Shown: positions 1-11,292, counted from the stretch's first letter. The stretch is DNA of 64,000 nt from Mytilus trossulus (GCF_036588685.1 NC_086386.1:19302931-19366930); one strand, 5' to 3'. Numbers and translations are program-made. Notes: generated from the letters alone by a model not told the origin.

Positions 1-1788
1 CCAATTCATAAAGGGAATGATGCATCTGATCCTAATAATTATAGAGGAATAACTATTACTGATGCTTTGGGGAAGCTTTTTAATAAAATTCTTGACACCC
101 GTCTTTGCAAATTTTTAGATAAATATCAGATCATTAAAGATAGCCAAATTGGCTTCACAAGGAAAGCGCGACCATCTGACCATATGTTCATACTTAAGAC
201 CATTATCGATAAGTACTGTCATACTAAAGAAGGTAGAGTGTTTGCCTGTTTTGTTGATTTCCAAAAGGCCTTTGACACGGTCATTCATCCAGGTATAAAA
301 CTCAAGTTATTAAACATTTGGCTGGGTACAAATTTTTATAATATAATTAAGAGTATGTATGCCCAGAGTAAATCCTGTATTCGATTAAAGAATAGAGTTA
401 CAGACCTTTTTCCAACTAAGGTGGGAGTGAAACAGGGAGATAATTTGAGTCCTAATTTGTTTAAAATATTTATAAATGATCTCCCTGATTATCTAGAAAA
501 GTCACCTGATCCAGTCTTGGTTAACTCAAAGCCAGTTCATTGTTTATTATATGCTGACGATATTGTCATTTTTTCTTCCTCGGAAAAGGGGCTTCAGTGT
601 AAACTTGATCAATTAAATAATTATTGTAAAGATTGGTGTATGAAAATTAATCTAAAAAAAACTAAGGTGATGGTATTTAACAAAGCAGGCAGGCATATAA
701 AACATAATTTTTATTTTAATGACATGTTGATAGATTGTGTTCAACATTGTAAATATTTAGGTATAACATTTAGTGCATCAGGATCTTTTTCCTTTGCTCA
801 GAAGGAATTGTACAATAAGGCATTGAAAGCATTCTACAAGCTACGAAAGGACTTTTTATCACTGAATCCCAATATTAAAAACAGCCTCCATGTATTTGAT
901 CATACAATTAAACCCATTCTTTTGTATAGTTCGGAAATTTGGGGCTTTTTTAATCCTTTCAAAAAAAAATTAAATTCTCAGACTTATACAGTTGATCAAG
1001 CTTATCCTAAACTTTTTTCAGATAGATTACATATGAAATTTTGTAAATTATTACTAGGTGTGGGGAAAAGAGCAACAAACCTTGCCACTCTTTCAGAACT
1101 TGGGAGATTTCCTTTACATTTTGATATCACCAAATCTATGATCAGATACTGGCACCGGCTTGAAAATTTGGGTTAATCCTTTCCCTTACTAAAAGATGCA
1201 TATTTAGAGTCAAAGCTATTATTTGAATCAAAAATTCCCTCTTGGTATGGATCTTTAAACTATTTGCAAAAAAAAATTAATGGGGTTGACAGTCTAACCT
1301 TTGCAAGCAACTTTAGATTCAAAATTTTAATTAAAAAGTTTTTGTATGAGCACTATGAAATACAATGGAGAAACCAAATGCACAATTGTGCTGATGGGAA
1401 GCTTTGTAGCTATAGCACTTTTAAGACTCATTTTGGTCTTGAAAGATACCTTACTATATTACAATCACCTGAGCAGAGGAGAAATTTCACTCGATTGCGT
1501 ATTTCTTCTCACAGACTAAGAATTGAACAAGGTCGCTATCAGGGTACTCTCCGACAAGACAGAATATGTCTCAGGTGCACCTCAAATGAAGTTGATGATG
1601 AAAAACATTTTTTATTCTCATGTACATCATCACAAGATAAGAGAAATTATTTGAATTCCACTATTGACTTACTATGCCCAAACTTTAAGCATTTGATTCC
1701 TAGTCAAAAACTGATATGGCTTCTTAATGTAGAGAATCTTGATATTTTGATATCTGTCTGTGAGTTAATTGATGAAGATAAAATATAA
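1..1788 (+). pseudogene. LINE reverse transcriptase and C-terminal region, interrupted by one in-frame stop
   Basis: Frame 1 is open from base 1 to 1173, stops at a TAA (1174-1176), continues open in the same frame and ends at 1786-1788. It starts inside the reverse transcriptase domain, with a DPNNYRGI-type segment near codon 15. The polymerase aspartates are visible: FVDFQKAFDTV near 250-290 and YADD at 550-561. Downstream, a Cys-X2-Cys...His...Cys cluster at about 1567-1623 resembles the C-terminal knuckle of many LINE proteins. The endonuclease domain would lie upstream, outside the window. A single nonsense codon with no other break suggests a fairly young copy. It acts only in the element's own retrotransposition and is presumed inactive. 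Confidence 0.85.
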
Positions 1789-2387
1789 CTTTAAAGATAA
1801 ATATTTAATCAGGCTTTCTGCACTAGGCACAAGGTTGGCATGGTGGGGTACAGGACACATCGTACAAGTTCTATTACCTTCTTGTTTGCGATATTATTAT
1901 TTTTTTTATTAAACTGGTAATATTTTATCTTTTTTGTAATTTGTGCACTTTGGCATGTCAATTAGCATTGTCCCTTGGTGCCTCTTGCAGTTGTGTCACT
2001 TTAAATAGTACTGACTCCTCTGCACCAGGCACGAGGATGACATACCATTTATGTGCAACTTCTTACAATATCTTACCATATCATTAATGTCCCGAAACAC
2101 ATTTTAATATGCACCCTCCATGCCATATAGCACCGTCCCTAGGTGCCTCTTGCAGTTCAGCTAGATATATTTAGACTACTCGCAGTATTCTTTTTTGTTA
2201 CTTTCCAGAGGTGTGCCTGGGACAAAGGTTTTATATATATACTAATATGTGATAACTGTTGTTTCTTATTTGTGTTTGTAACTTGTGTTGTTTATTATAT
2301 TTGTAAAAGAATATTATATTACAATGATATTATAGTATGCTCCTTGTGAGCCCATTTTATGGAAATAAAGCATCTTCTTCTTCTTCT
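1..2387 (+). mobile_element. LINE (non-LTR) retrotransposon, 5' part outside the window
   Basis: An open frame from the first base encodes the C-terminal part of a LINE polyprotein (to 1788). It is followed by about 600 bp of 3' UTR with an AATAAA at 2364-2369 and a short (CTT)n tail ending near 2387. The 3' UTR contains an imperfect internal duplication of roughly 165 bp: the phrase GGTGCCTCTTGCAGTT occurs near 1978 and again near 2141. A microsatellite-like tail instead of poly(A) is seen in several non-LTR clades. I cannot assign the clade from sequence alone. The left end lies outside the window. Confidence 0.85.
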
Positions 2388-2722
2388 ATATGTATATTTA
2401 TTTCAAATAGCAATTTTGGGGAAAGACATTTAGAAGTAGCATCTTTCAATTACAAGTAAAATGTTTTAAAATCAACAATTAGTAGTAAGTTGTGTGATTG
2501 AGACGAATGCGATAATGATATATTAATGTTTTTGGTTAAAGTTTAAAAAAATGTAAAAAGGGCACTATAGTTTAAAATTCCTAAAACGCACCTAATAATG
2601 ACATCATCTTAATCTTCTCGGCTCTTATTACAACCATTTTCAACCACATATTTTAAGAGATAAAATTACACTGAACATTATTGTCCACAAATGCCAAACG
2701 GCGTGTTTCTACAGAGTTTATC
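2388..2722. other. Intergenic DNA upstream of the TOM5-like gene
   Basis: This is about 330 bp of AT-rich DNA between the LINE tail and the first in-frame ATG of the TOM5-like gene. It should contain that gene's promoter and 5' UTR. An in-frame TGA near 2672 precedes the ATG. I see no convincing TATA box. Confidence 0.4.
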
Positions 2723-5700
2723 ATGATTAGGCTGAAACAAGAAAAATCAATGACTCCAGATGATGAGAAAAAACTAGCAAGAGCCGGAACGAAGCAAAAT
2801 GTTATCCTATTTTTAGCTTTTTGTGGAATAATCCGAGGAGGTAAAAAGTTTCTCCTTTTATTTATCACCTTCAAAATTATATCATTCGAAAGGACAAAGA
2901 TGTTAGTTATGCGTCCTTTTTATAAAAAAAAAACATAATGAAAACACTAAAGTACAATTGAATGAAAAATAATAACCACACAAAAAAAAATGAATAGACA
3001 ATATAAATCATGTAAATAAGAAGTCTAGAAGTTGTTGAGACAGCTCTCCACAAAAGACCAAATGACACAGATATAAACAACTATAGGTCACTGTACAGCT
3101 TTCAACAATGAGCAAAACCCATGCCGCCTAATATTGTATGCTGTTAATACAAGACTAGTTGTCAATAAATCTAATACAAATCATTGGTCTGTAGTGGTGT
3201 TTGAAACTGACTTGTTATAAGATGGCAGTGTCTGCGCGTACCCGCATGCGGGTACGAATAGTCAAATTGCCGTTCTAGGCTGCGCGTACCCACATCCGGT
3301 TTTCTAATAAAATGCCATCGGATCGGTCATAAAACGTGAATATCTACGGAAATTATCAATAATATGGGGATATCGCGTAGAACGAGTGAAGAGTATGAAA
3401 ATGATATTTTCAAATTGTATTTATTAAAAAATGATACATAATAAACATTGCAAAATTAAATGCACAATGATGGAAAATGAAACTGCACAGTCCCTGTAAA
3501 AGAAAAACATGATAGAAATTAATACTATTATAAAATTTTAATGCAAATTTAAAGAATACTAGAACACACCTGCGAAATCGCGTGCATTCAGGGCGTATTT
3601 GAAAGGATGTAAAGTGTTGTAGGAAGAATTTTGTAAAAGTTTAAATGACTTGAGAATTTCAGGAAAAGTATCAAAAGTCATAGGTACTTGGGGACAGGAA
3701 AATATTTTTTTAATCCTCCTCCTTAATTTCCAATATTCCCATTTTTTGTTTTCTATTAATTTCATTATGAACATACATGTATTATGAACCTTCCAGTCAG
3801 AAGCCTGTAATTCAGTGGTTCAGTGATATATGTTTTTCGTTCATTTTTTGTACATAAATAAGGCTGTTGGTTTTCTCATTTGAATTGTTTTACATTGTCA
3901 TTTCGGGGCCTTTTATATCAGACTATGCAGTATCGGCTTTTGCTTATTGTTGAAGGCCGTAAGGTGACCTTTAAATGTTAATTTCGGTGTCATTTTGGTT
4001 TTTTGTCTCCTTGGCATTCATACCACATCTTCTTTTTTTGTAAAACATTTATTGACTTGAGAATTTCAGAAAAGGTATCGAAAGTCATAGGTAATTTGGG
4101 ACAGGATAATTGTTTTTCTAGCCCGGGTCCTCCTTTTTCCACAAAAAAATCCTTTTTTTTGTTTGTTCTCTATTGATTTTAAAGACAGATGAATAATTTT
4201 AGAGCTTATCTGTATATTATGAACAACGGGCCCTTGCGTATGAAAATTTTTGAATCCGCCACTGCGGAGGGACCCTGATCCCAACATGCCGGGGTTAAAA
4301 ACATGAAATCCCGAGGTTCTGAATTTATTATACAAACTAAATATATCGACATCCTGAAATTCGAAAAAATGAAATCCCGGATCCCGAAATGGTCAATCCT
4401 GAAATTTCGATCTTAAAACACACCCGTTCCAGACGTCCCGAAAGTGTATTTTCTTTTCACAGTCAATACTTAGTTTAATAATTGATCCTGTACAGTTCCA
4501 TCATTGTGCATTTAATTTTGCAGCAATGTTTTTATGTATCATTATTTAATAAATACAATTTGAAAATATTATTTTTTCATATTCTTCACTCGTTCTACAC
4601 GAAATTCCCATATTATCGATAATAAATTATTTTCGTATATTTATTTCACGTTTCATTCCCGATTCGATGGCATTTTATTAGAAAACCGGATGTAGGTACG
4701 CGCAGTCTAGAACGGCAATTTGACTATTCGTACCCGCATGCGGGTACGCGCAGACACTGCCTTATAAGATCTGAAGACATCTAATTTGAGGGGATCATAT
4801 ATTGACATATTATCCTTTAACCATCTAATAAAATCGTTTGTATTATTTACTTTGCAATGCTTTGGACTTGCATAAATGATTTTGGGTTAAACTTTGAAAT
4901 CTGTCTTACTAATCATGCTAATTAGCACCAAGAAGAAAAAAATGGTGACTTGAAAGTTTATTTTCTACCAAAACAATAGATTTATAGAATATAAATCATC
5001 CGATTATCATGATTCATACTACCATATTATATACTAGTGTTATCAGTTCTCTAAAGTGTAACAATCTTTTTGCTCCGTAGGACCAATTCTTCAAATAAAT
5101 GTGGTCAAAGCTGATTGTGTTAACTATGCTAAGTAGATATTTTTATTCATTTCCTATTATCATCACGTTTTTCTCTTGCGTAAATCACGAAATAATCAAA
5201 ACATCTGTTGTTGTGTTCAATTTTGACATAGGCCATGATAGGGTGCAATTGGTCATCAGTTCTCGATAGTTGTGAAAAGTAGAGTACAATGTTTGGTAAG
5301 CATGTTTGATATCATCAATAGAAGATTTAAAATTATGCAAATTGAAGAAAGGTATCAATTACCTATCATTTGTCTCTAGAAAACATTTTTCTAGAAATAA
5401 TGAAGATATTTGAACCTTTAACACATGTTTAACCCCATTAAAACAGTCCTGGGTAAAAAAATATATATTGCCCTTTTGAGGCTGAAATAAATCAAGATAT
5501 ACATGTATTATCTTATAATGTGAATTGAATCTTAAGTTTAATACATGTACACCAACCATGTTGACTACATAAATATTGATTCGTTCAATCTATAAATTTG
5601 ATGAAAACTGAAAGTATATAATTATTCTTAAACTTATCCTTGATCACTTGATAAAAAAACCTTTACAGATCAAATATTATGACTTATTTGACAAAATATT

Positions 5701-8557
5701 TGATTGTTTTTTGGGGCATTTACTTCTCAATAATACATCAAGAATGCATGTTGTCCTGAAAATTGTTGATTCATGTATGTCTTACTTTCTTTAATTTAGA
5801 GGCTGTTATTGACATTCAAATCTCATGAATTCATTCATTTTGTTTATATAGATTAGACCGTTGGTTTTCCCGTTTGAATGGTTTTACACTAGTAATTTTG
5901 GGGCCCTTTATAGCTTGTTGTTTGGTGTGAGCCAAGGTCGTGTTGAAGGCCGTACTTTAACCTATAATGGTTTACTTTTTATACGACTGCAAATTTTGAA
6001 AAAAATTTCGTCGTATATTGCTATTACGTTGGCGTCGTCGTCGTTGTCGTCGTCATCGTCCGAATACTTTTAGTTTTCGCACTCTAACATTAGTAAAAGT
6101 GAATAGAAATCTATGAAATTTTAACACAAGGTTTATGACCATAAAAGGAAGGTTGGTATTGATTTTGGGAGTTTTGGTCCCAACATTTTTGGAATTAGGG
6201 GCCAAAAAGGGCCCAAATAAGCATTTTCTTGGTTTTCGCACTATAACTTTAGTTTAAGTTAATAGAAATCTATGAAATTTTGACACAAGGTTTATGACCA
6301 CAAAAGAAAGGTTGGGATTGATTTAGGGAGTTTTGGTTTCAACAGTTTAGGAATTAGGGGCCAAAAAAGGGCCCAAATAAGCATTATTCTTGGTTTTCGC
6401 ACAATAACTTTAGTTTAAGTAAATAGAAATCAATGAAATTTAAACACAATGTTTATGACCACAAAAGGAAGATTGGTATTGATTTTGGGAGTTTAGGTCC
6501 TAACAGTTTAGGAATTAGGGGCCAAAAAGGGACCCAAATAAGCATTTTTCTTGGTTTTCGCACCATAACGTTAGTATAAGTAAATAGAAATATATGAAAT
6601 TTAAACACAAGGTTTATGACCATAAAAGGAAGGTTGGTATTGATTTTGGGAGTTTTGGTCCCAACAGTTTAGGAAAAAGGGGCCCAAAGGGTCCAAAATT
6701 AAACTTTGTTTGATTTCATCAAAATTGAATAATTGGGGTTCTTTGATATGCTGAATCTAACTGTGTATGTAGATTCTTAACTTTTGGTCATGTTTTCAAA
6801 TTGGTCTACATTAAGGTCCAAAGGGTCCAAAATTAAACTTAATTTGATTTTGACAAAAAATGAATCGGTTGGGTTCTTTGATATGTTGAATCTAAAAATG
6901 TACTTAGATTCTTGATTATAGGCCCAGTTTTCAAGTTGGTCCAAATCTGGGTCCAAAATTAAACTTTATTTGATTTCATCAAGAATTGAATAAATGGGGT
7001 TCTTTGATATGCCAAATCTAACTGTGTATGTAGATTCTTCATTTTTGGTCCCGTTTTCAAAATTGGCCTACATTAAGGTCCAAAGGGTCCAAAATGAAAC
7101 TTAGTTTGATTTTAACAAACATTAAATTCTTGGGCCTCTTTGATATGCTGAATCTAAACATGTACTTAGATTTTTGATTATGGGCCCAGTTTTCAAGTTG
7201 GTCCAAATCAGGATCTAAAATTATTATATTAAGTATTGTGCAATAGCAAGTCTTTTCAATTGCACAGTATTGTGCAATGGCAAGAAATATCTAATTTCAC
7301 AATATTGTGAAATAGCATTTTTTTTTTTTAATTAGAGTTATCTTTCTTTGTCCAGAATAGTAAGCAAGAAATATCTTATTGCAAGAATTTTTTTTAATTG
7401 GAGTTATCTTTCTTTGTCCAGAATCAACTTAAATCTTTGTTATATTCAATATACAATGTATATTCACTTTTTACTACCAACTGATAAATTTAAATAATCT
7501 TTACCATTCAGTGATAACAAGCAGTTTTTTTACATCTTAATATTTTATGATGTATTTAAATGAGTAGTTATTGTTGCAAACTCCATTAGAATATTTTAAT
7601 TGAGATTAGTTTTGGAATAAGGGAAAGGGGGATGTGATTAAAAAATTGGGTTCAATTTTTCTCATTTGAAATTTCATAAATAAAAAGAAAATTTCTTCAA
7701 ACATTTTTTTGAGAGGATTAACATTCAACAGCATAGTGAATTGCTCTAAGAGAAAACAAAAATTTTAAGTTCATTAGAACACATTAATTCTGTGTCAGAA
7801 ACCTATGCTGTGTCAACTATTTAATCACAATCCAAAGTTAGAGCTGAATCCAGCTTGAATGTTGTGTCCATACTTGCCCCAACCATTCAGGGTTCAACCT
7901 CTGCGGTCGTATAAAGCTATGCCCTGCCGAGCATCTGGTTAAATTGTTACTTGGATGGAGAGTTGTCTCATTGGCACTCACACCACATCTTCCTATATCT
8001 ATTTAAAAAAAATATATATATCAAGGATAAATTCATCACCACTAAAATTCTTTAGAATCTTCTTAGTTATAATGTCACAATCAGATATGAATCGGAATGC
8101 TTTTTAGGTATTGTATGACAGCAAAAACATGTGGATAGTGAGTTGAGATGTTGGTCAACCAATTTGTCATGGTGACTGTAAAACATTTTTTATGGTCTAA
8201 ATTAGTCGTTCTTCCTCATAACTTTGTTGAAGCACTTATTTGTCATGTTTGTGTCTGGAATCCTTTTAATGAAGTCCATTTTAACTTAAGTGTGGACATG
8301 CACAAGCATACAAATGTAGAATATTATTTAAGATCTTACATGATGATAGCACTATACGATGGCAGAAATTTAATTGAAAATAGAAATCATAAAGTACAAA
8401 AAAGGTTCTAGTATAGTCTGTTAATCAGTGTTGATATCCAGGAAAGATGTTGAACATTGTTTAATAACATGTTCAAGGTACAACATGACAAATGTTTAAA
8501 TAAATATTTTTCTTTTTTTCTGTTTCAGTACCTTATGTCTTGAAGCAGTTTGAATGA
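2723..8557 (+). CDS. TOMM5: TOM5-like subunit of the mitochondrial outer-membrane translocase (two exons)
   Basis: Exons are 2723-2840 and 8529-8557. The donor is GAG|GTAAAA, the acceptor is TTTCAG|TA, and the phase-1 junction closes exactly to a 48-residue protein. An acidic/basic N-terminal stretch (MTPDDEKKLARAG) is followed by a hydrophobic helix (residues about 24-36) and a short C-terminal tail ending VPYVLKQFE. From memory, this matches the animal TOMM5 plan: about 50 residues, a DPEE-like acidic start, one transmembrane helix, then a TPFILKKL-like tail with a conserved proline. TOM5 is a small tail-anchored subunit of the TOM40 channel complex in the mitochondrial outer membrane. The ATG is the first in frame after an upstream TGA. 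The intron of about 5.7 kb is packed with transposable elements. Exon 1 alone would be unrecognisable; identity rests on the joined tail. Confidence 0.78.
3017..3190 (-). repeat. Dispersed repeat family A, minus copy
   Basis: This is the reverse complement of the family A unit. It is recognised by a CAACAATGAGCAAAACCCATGCCGC-type stretch and by GACAGCTCTCCACAAAAGACC. It lies directly left of the long-TIR element, in the TOM5-like intron. Other copies in the window are at 3797, 11600, 15290, 29520, 37855, 40600 and 60835. Confidence 0.75.
3215..4770. mobile_element. Non-autonomous DNA transposon with ~265-bp terminal inverted repeats and 9-bp target duplication
   Basis: The element proper is 3224-4761 (1538 bp). 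It starts GGCAGTGTCTGCGCG and ends with the exact reverse complement. It is flanked on both sides by TTATAAGAT (3215-3223 and 4762-4770), a perfect 9-bp target-site duplication. The inverted arms (about 3224-3490 and 4485-4761) align over their length with few mismatches and small indels. A perfect 20-bp palindrome, CGTACCCGCATGCGGGTACG, sits near each end (3237-3256 and 4729-4748). No transposase is present. Long arms plus 9-bp duplications fit Mutator-like elements (MULE), but the superfamily is an inference. The interior has a direct duplication (about 3649-3720 and 4054-4125) flanking a family A insertion. Confidence 0.88.
3797..4045 (+). repeat. Dispersed repeat family A nested inside the long-TIR element
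   Basis: This is a full plus-orientation copy, from CTGTAATTCAGTGGTT to ACCACATCTTCTTTTTTTG. It lies between the two copies of the element's internal direct duplication, so it was inserted after, or travels with, the 1.5-kb element. Confidence 0.75.
4771..5829. other. Intronic AT-rich DNA, no feature seen
   Basis: This is an interior stretch of the TOM5-like intron. I see no reading frame with protein-like composition and no repeat that recurs elsewhere in the window. Confidence 0.4.
6062..6690 (+). repeat. Tandem array, four units of about 160 bp
   Basis: The phrase TTTCGCAC recurs near 6076, 6234, 6395 and 6556 (spacing 158-161). Each unit contains CACAAGGTTTATGACCA or a close variant and GGAATTAGGGGCCAAAAA or a close variant. 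It lies inside the 1.9-kb element. Frames that cross it are repeat-derived. Confidence 0.85.
6690..7215 (+). repeat. Tandem array, four units of about 130 bp
   Basis: Units start with CCAAAATTAAACTT or a close variant near 6693, 6828, 6953 and 7088. Each carries GGTTCTTTGATATG or a close variant and alternating TGTGTATGTAGATTCTT / TGTACTTAGATT endings, suggesting a higher-order pair (AB AB). Confidence 0.8.
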
Positions 8558-8700
8558 AGAATCCTGCATATTTTGTAATGGAAGACTAATGTATGGTATA
8601 AGATCCAAGACAACCAAAACACTGCATGTAGACAGACAATTTATTTACTGTGTGATAAATGTAGTGTATGATTGTGTACAATAAATACATAACTTTTTGT
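8558..8700 (+). other. 3' UTR and poly(A) signal of the TOM5-like gene
   Basis: After the TGA at 8555-8557 there are about 120 bp of non-repetitive sequence, then AATAAA at 8680-8685 in the context TACAATAAATAC. Cleavage would fall around 8700. The position fits a short terminal exon. Confidence 0.65.
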
Positions 8701-10114
8701 TTTATTTAATGTGAAGTAAATTTATACATGGTTATATGCTCAATTCAATGTCAAGATCAACTTACTTTTTTGCTCCACAAAAATATTCAACTTTTTTTAT
8801 AGGAGTTATTGCCCTTAAATTACAAGGGTCAAGTAAGCTGCTATACTCATGACTTGTTTTTTTTTTGTCATCATCCATTGAAGCTAGCAGTCCATTTACT
8901 TTCACATAAAACTTAAACTTCTTTGTCAGTTGGATCCAAATTTCGGTCACAATTATTACTAGGTTTCTATTTGAAAAAAGTGTCCAATGAGCCAGCCTAC
9001 CATTTAACATGACTGAAATTGCTGAAAAAAATCGATTGTAGCCTAGGGATTAAATGGAAGTTTTGTCTATTATCATTGTCTTGAAAGTTGGTACAGATAG
9101 CCTTAGGTGAAGATCTGATGTGGCAGAACTGTTTAAAATATTGAGATCTACCTATTACCCATTTACCAAAAAAAAATACAAGTCCAATCCTAACCAGGAT
9201 AGTTTAGTCCCTTCCCATAACTAATCTCTGTAACTTAATGGAGTCATTGTAGAGCATAGAAAAAAAATATTGAATAATTTGGTTGAGTCCACTCCATGCA
9301 ATTATTAATTGAAAATAAAAATTTAACTTGTAAAAATGATCAACAAGAAAAGATCTACAATTAAGGGATGACACCAAAAGATCAATGAAGGATCTAAAAC
9401 ATAAATCGAATAGTTTAGGGAGGGGGGACGCAGTGAATGAACTATGTGAATTAAGTTTTTTATCCTACATTGGACTTTTGATGTCTTCCCTAAGTAAAAT
9501 CATTGAAATACTTGGTCGAATCCTTATAAGAATCTTTTTGCTGAATATCTTGAAAACTAAAATAGATGAAGAGAAACTTGAAATAGAAAACGAAAATTAC
9601 CAGCCGGACAAGATGTACAGATTTGATAAGATGGCAGAAATCTTTTGGAGTTATTGCACTTTATGATGAATTTTATTTAGTCTGGTATTTCAGTTGCAGA
9701 AAGCTTGACACAAGAATAGTGATCTGGCAGCAGCATGTTAAATTAGAAAAGCTAGATATTTCAGAAAGTAGAAGAGAAGGCCTGGATGCTTCATACATGT
9801 ACTTTGTATACATTTATTCTTATGTTATGAAGTTTCTGCCATGTTCATAGTCCTTGACCTCATATTCACTACTTGTAAAAAAAGGTTAAGATTTATTGTA
9901 ATTTTAATTTTTCTCTTACAAGAGTAAAAGTATAACTGTATTTGGTATGTGCCTACCTTGTGTTATCCTTATGTAGACAGTTTTCACTTGACCTTGACAT
10001 CATTCCATGCATCAGTGAACAAGGTCAAGCTTTCGTGGTCAATTCCATATCTTGGATACTGTTATTAATAGGTCTACCATATTTGATGTATGGAATGATT
10101 GTAAGGTGTACATG
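8701..10114. other. Intergenic AT-rich DNA, no gene seen
   Basis: Several short frames occur here (for example at 9385-9666), but none has a recognisable motif, splice context or repeat partner in the window. Confidence 0.4.
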
Positions 10115-10395
10115 TCTAAAAAGTAAAACCACAAAGATACTGAACTTAGAGAGAAAAATCAATTCGTAAAGTCCATAATCACATGGCAAAATCAGATAAC
10201 AAAACGCATCAAAAACAAATGGACAAGAACTGTCATATTCCTGACTTGGTACAGGCATTTTCAAATGTAGAAAATGGTGGATTAAACCTGGATCTATAGC
10301 GCTAACCCTCTTACTTTAATGACAGTCTTATCAAATTCCGTTATATTTACATTGATGCGATAAATAAACAATAAAATAGTCAAAATATGGGTACA
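10115..10395 (+). repeat. Dispersed repeat family D
   Basis: It is recognised by AAAAACCACAAAGATACTGAACTTAGAG-like start text, CATATTCCTGACTTGGTACA and GTGGATTAAACCTGG, ending near an ATTCCGTTATATTTACA stretch. A close second copy is at 37085-37370. More decayed or partial copies lie in the LRR gene introns. Confidence 0.7.
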
Positions 10396-10567
10396 TCAGT
10401 CATCATCGTATAACAATTTTATAAGGAACAATTTAACAGAACACAAAAATATCTACTATCTACGAATACATTGATTGATTTGAGTGTCTACTGACAGGTC
10501 TCATATGACCTGGACTCATTTTCAGGGTTCAGGGGTTCAAGTTATTAAGTTTCTGTGTTTGGTCTGT

Positions 10568-11292
10568 TTTTATGCTCCTGCTGTAGCGGAGGGGTCATTA
10601 AGTTTTACCCTTGTTAGTCTGTAAGTCAGTACCTCCCTAAATTAGTTTCTGTTCTCTAACTTGAGTTTGCCTCAACACAAATGTTTTGAAACTTATACAC
10701 AATGCTTATTACAACATTGGGTCACTTTAACTGTTCTAGAGTTATGCCCCTTTAAAAACGAAAAAAATGCTAGTTTTTTAGTTTCTGTTCTCTTGCTTAA
10801 GTTTGATCAATCAAATCTTTTGTAACCTTAACACAATGCTTATTACCACAAAATACAGATCAAGTTTGAATTTTGGTGGTTCATTTTAACCATCCTAAGT
10901 TAAGCTCATTTGTAAATGAGAAAAAAATGCAAAATTTTAGTTTCCATCTCTCATGAGTTGCCTCACCCAAATGTTATGAAACTTATACACAATGCTGATA
11001 ATCACAAAACACAGATGAAGTTAAATATTGGTGGTGTCACATTAACCAATATCAAGTTATGCCCCTTTATGAATTGAAAAATTGCAAATTTTTAATTTCC
11101 GTTCTGTAACTTCAGGTTGCCCAAAACAAACATTATGAAACCTTTACACAATAATTATTTCCACAAATATTCAGACCAAGAATAAATTTGGGTAGCATCA
11201 CTTTTAATGTTCTTGAGTTATGTCTCTTTGTAATGTTGTTTGCAAGCCGCAGCATCATCTGTGTCCATGGGGACATATTCTTCATTTATTTT
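10568..11292 (+). repeat. Element with four tandem units of about 150 bp
   Basis: It starts TGCTCCTGCTGTAGCGGAGG and ends GTGTCCATGGGGACATATTC. Units beginning AGTTTCTGTTCTC (or variant) recur near 10643, 10780, 10939 and 11093. Each has a CTTATACACAATGCT-like phrase and GAGTTATGCCCCTTT or a variant. The mosaic plan resembles the element at 5982, but the sequences differ. Confidence 0.7.

Larger units (their letters stand above)
5982..7934 (+). mobile_element. ~1.9 kb element built of two tandem-repeat arrays, with short inverted ends
   Basis: It begins near ATACGACTGCAAA and ends with GCGGTCGTATAAAGC...ATCTGG, so the ends carry an imperfect inverted match (ATACGAC). Inside are a TCGTCG-rich start, a 160-bp array, a 130-bp array, repeats of the palindrome-like TTGCACAGTATTGTGCAA (about 7225-7320), and a unique tail. 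No transposase is visible. I remember this composition as a common mussel repeat, but a curated name could not be checked. Confidence 0.6.
5830..7998 (+). repeat. Family B repeat (variant of A) split by a ~1.9 kb insertion
   Basis: The left part (about 5830-5981) reads GTTTTCCCGTTTGAATGG through GGTTTACTTTTT. The right part (about 7935-7998) resumes with TTACTTGGATGGAGAGTTG and ends ACCACATCTTCCTATATC. An uninterrupted copy is at 35880-36045 and a minus copy at 25495-25720. This shows that the intervening element at 5982-7934 was inserted into a pre-existing family B copy. Confidence 0.7.

Noticed and set aside
2653-2874. Minus-strand 73-codon frame
   Set aside because: It is the shadow of the TOM5-like exon on the other strand.
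6053-6241. Minus-strand 62-codon frame
   Set aside because: It lies in the 160-bp tandem array and is explained by repeat composition.
9385-9850. Frames of 93 and 75 codons
   Set aside because: No motif, no splice partners, and AT-rich composition with random codon use.
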